This document shows, in pieces, positions 14,603 through 15,401 of a DNA stretch of 15,401 nt. Numbering within the stretch: the first letter of the stretch is position 1; every line of letters starts with the position of its first letter. Source of the DNA: DASZTU01 sp035493835 (GTDB lineage Bacteria; Pseudomonadota; Alphaproteobacteria; Rhizobiales; Devosiaceae); NCBI GenBank assembly GCA_035493835.1, contig DATJHO010000023.1, forward strand, positions 1-15,401, read 5' to 3'. Both the position numbers and the translations under genes were made by a program. The notes beneath the pieces were generated by a model, which saw nothing but the letters and a program-made list of their open reading frames with translations, was not told the origin of the DNA and did no database searches.

Positions 14603-14761
14603 TTGGATGGGATCTGGACGCTGTGCAGGAGGTGGCGCCGATGAGGCGAGCGCGATGACGATCCGACCCTCGCCGCGGCCAGCGATCTTGCCGCTGTCGA
14701 GCTTGATCTCGACTTCTTGACTGCCCTTAATTCCGAAAGGCAGAGCGCACGGGGAGCAGGT
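14603..14761 (-). pseudogene. Coding-like remnant continuing the frame of the small upstream open frame
   Basis: After the stop codon at 14762-14764 the same minus-strand frame stays open and still looks coding for about 40 codons, for example EVEIKLDSGKIAGRGEGRIV with G/C-rich third positions. It then passes into the less GC-rich intergenic DNA. There is no start codon or ribosome-binding site of its own. It may be the tail of a decayed gene of which 14762-15023 is the other part. I do not recognise the family. Confidence 0.25.
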
Positions 14762-14980
14762 TCATCTGCCGCTGCGCCATGGGAGCAGGAATGGGCGGGG
14801 CTTCTCACGGCCCACGATCTCGGGTTTGAATATCTCCTCGGCGAGCCGGACGGCCTTTTCGATCGTCTGCGTGATCGCGTCGGGATGATCGGCATCGTCC
14901 CAGACGGTATCTTGCCACGCGGTGTAGCGCGTGACCTCCGCCTTGGTCGCCTCGCCCTCCTTCCTGGTTTGGATCAACAT
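14762..14980 (-). CDS. Small hypothetical protein, possibly a 5'-damaged gene
   Basis: From the ATG at 14980 the frame encodes 72 residues, MLIQTRKEGEATKAEV... to ...RPFLLPWRSGR. It is charged, mostly helical in character and without membrane segments. Codon use is typical of the neighbourhood (G/C-rich third positions), supporting real coding. The coding character extends upstream of 14980 as ELIEKVHDEIGTAAK, back to the kinase stop codon, but that extension has no ATG, GTG or TTG. The ATG at 15025-15027, which overlaps the kinase stop as ATGA, is out of frame by one base: it reads ATG AAC TGA. One extra base there would give a product starting M-ELIEKVHDEIG. So either the start is 14980 or the gene has suffered a one-base loss. 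The family is not recognised. Confidence 0.45.
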   Translation of the reverse strand: MLIQTRKEGEATKAEVTRYTAWQDTVWDDADHPDAITQTIEKAVRLAEEIFKPEIVGREKPRPFLLPWRSGR

Positions 14981-15023
14981 CTTGGCGGCGGTGCCGATCT
15001 CGTCATGGACTTTCTCGATCAGT

Positions 15024-15401
15024 TCATACGGGACGACTGGGTTCTATCTTCAGCGGAAGCTCGATTCTGAATTCGGTCCGGCCGGGCCTCGATTCAAAAC
15101 TCAGCCTGCCGCGGTGCCGGTTCACGACGATGTTGTGGGCAATGTGGAGACCCAAGCCGCTGCCGGTTCCCTGGGCCTTGGTGGTGAAGAAGGGGTCGAA
15201 TACCCGTGCGGCGATTTCGGGCGGAATGCCGGGCCCGTTGTCCGTGAGCCGAATTTCGACAGCGTTGCCAAGAGTGCGCGCATGCAATTCGAGCAAGCCG
15301 TGGCCGTTCATCGCCTGGATGGCGTTGTCGATGATGTTCGTCCAAACCTGATTGAGCTCACCCGCATAGGCCTCGATGCTCGGGAGGTCGGGGTCGAAAT
15401 C
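15024..15401 (-). CDS. Sensor histidine kinase, C-terminal catalytic domain (5' end beyond right edge)
   Basis: The last 125 residues of a histidine kinase are present, forming a HATPase_c ATP-binding domain. The order is the N-box NQVWTNIIDNAIQAM, the G1 box DNGPGIPPE, the F-box FDPFFTT, and the G2 box GTGSGLGL followed by HIAHNIVVNRHRG, ending FRIELPLKIEPSRPV. This sequence style is that of soluble NtrB-like kinases, in which the ATPase domain follows a DHp helix pair and a sensory module. The phosphoacceptor histidine and input domain are off the edge, so the signal is unknown. Its stop codon overlaps an ATG (ATGA), suggesting a coupled downstream gene that now appears out of frame. Confidence 0.92.
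   Translation of the reverse strand, partial: DFDPDLPSIEAYAGELNQVWTNIIDNAIQAMNGHGLLELHARTLGNAVEIRLTDNGPGIPPEIAARVFDPFFTTKAQGTGSGLGLHIAHNIVVNRHRGRLSFESRPGRTEFRIELPLKIEPSRPV

Noticed and set aside
14717..15070. A 117-codon plus-strand open frame across the kinase end and the small open frame
   Set aside because: It overlaps the confidently identified kinase tail and the coding-like minus-strand frame, and shows no family resemblance.
1..15401. CRISPR arrays, tRNA or rRNA genes, insertion sequences, phage genes
   Set aside because: I saw no regularly spaced repeats, no cloverleaf or rRNA-like sequence, no transposase or integrase motifs, and no terminal inverted repeats flanking a block of genes.

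Overview
The window looks like chromosomal accessory metabolism from a GC-rich alphaproteobacterium, probably Hyphomicrobiales (Devosia- or Rhizobium-like). The basis is the strong G/C third-position codon use, the FadR-type GntR regulators and peptide-type ABC cassettes common in that order, and the style of the histidine kinase at the right edge. The taxonomic call is an inference from gene style, not from a marker gene.

Left block (1-888, minus strand). The first codons of a 5-dehydro-4-deoxyglucarate dehydratase (KdgD, cut by the window edge) lie beside a GntR/FCD-family regulator. KdgD belongs to glucarate/galactarate-type sugar acid catabolism, which sets the theme of the locus.

Central operon (1102 to about 11871, plus strand). 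It is divergent from the regulator. It holds two tandem paralogous family 5 solute-binding proteins, two DppB/DppC-like permeases, two OppD/OppF-like ATPases, a D-2-hydroxyacid dehydrogenase family protein, an enolase-superfamily (mandelate racemase type) enzyme, a Gfo/Idh/MocA oxidoreductase and, last, a TerC-family membrane protein. Most junctions are tight (ATGA overlap, 11-nt overlap, 1-36 nt gaps), so most of the block should be co-transcribed. The layout reads as import of a small organic acid or acidic sugar followed by redox and dehydration chemistry feeding KdgD. A nearly identical 14-bp motif sits in the kdgD promoter spacer (98-111) and at the -35 of the regulator promoter in the divergent region (917-930). 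It is a good candidate for the GntR operator tying both blocks into one regulon.

Right block (11872-15401, minus strand). A strong GC hairpin separates the operon from a convergent 800-aa type I sulfatase without a signal peptide. Upstream of it is a less GC-rich stretch with a candidate promoter and a 20-bp inverted repeat. Then comes a coding-like fragment without a good start codon, possibly a gene broken by a one-base shift, and then the C-terminal half of a sensor histidine kinase running off the edge. No tRNA, rRNA, insertion sequence or CRISPR array was seen.

The most notable points are the putative sugar-acid import and catabolism module with a duplicated binding protein, the two-site operator, the K-x-H variant of the enolase-superfamily enzyme, and the broken small gene beside the kinase.
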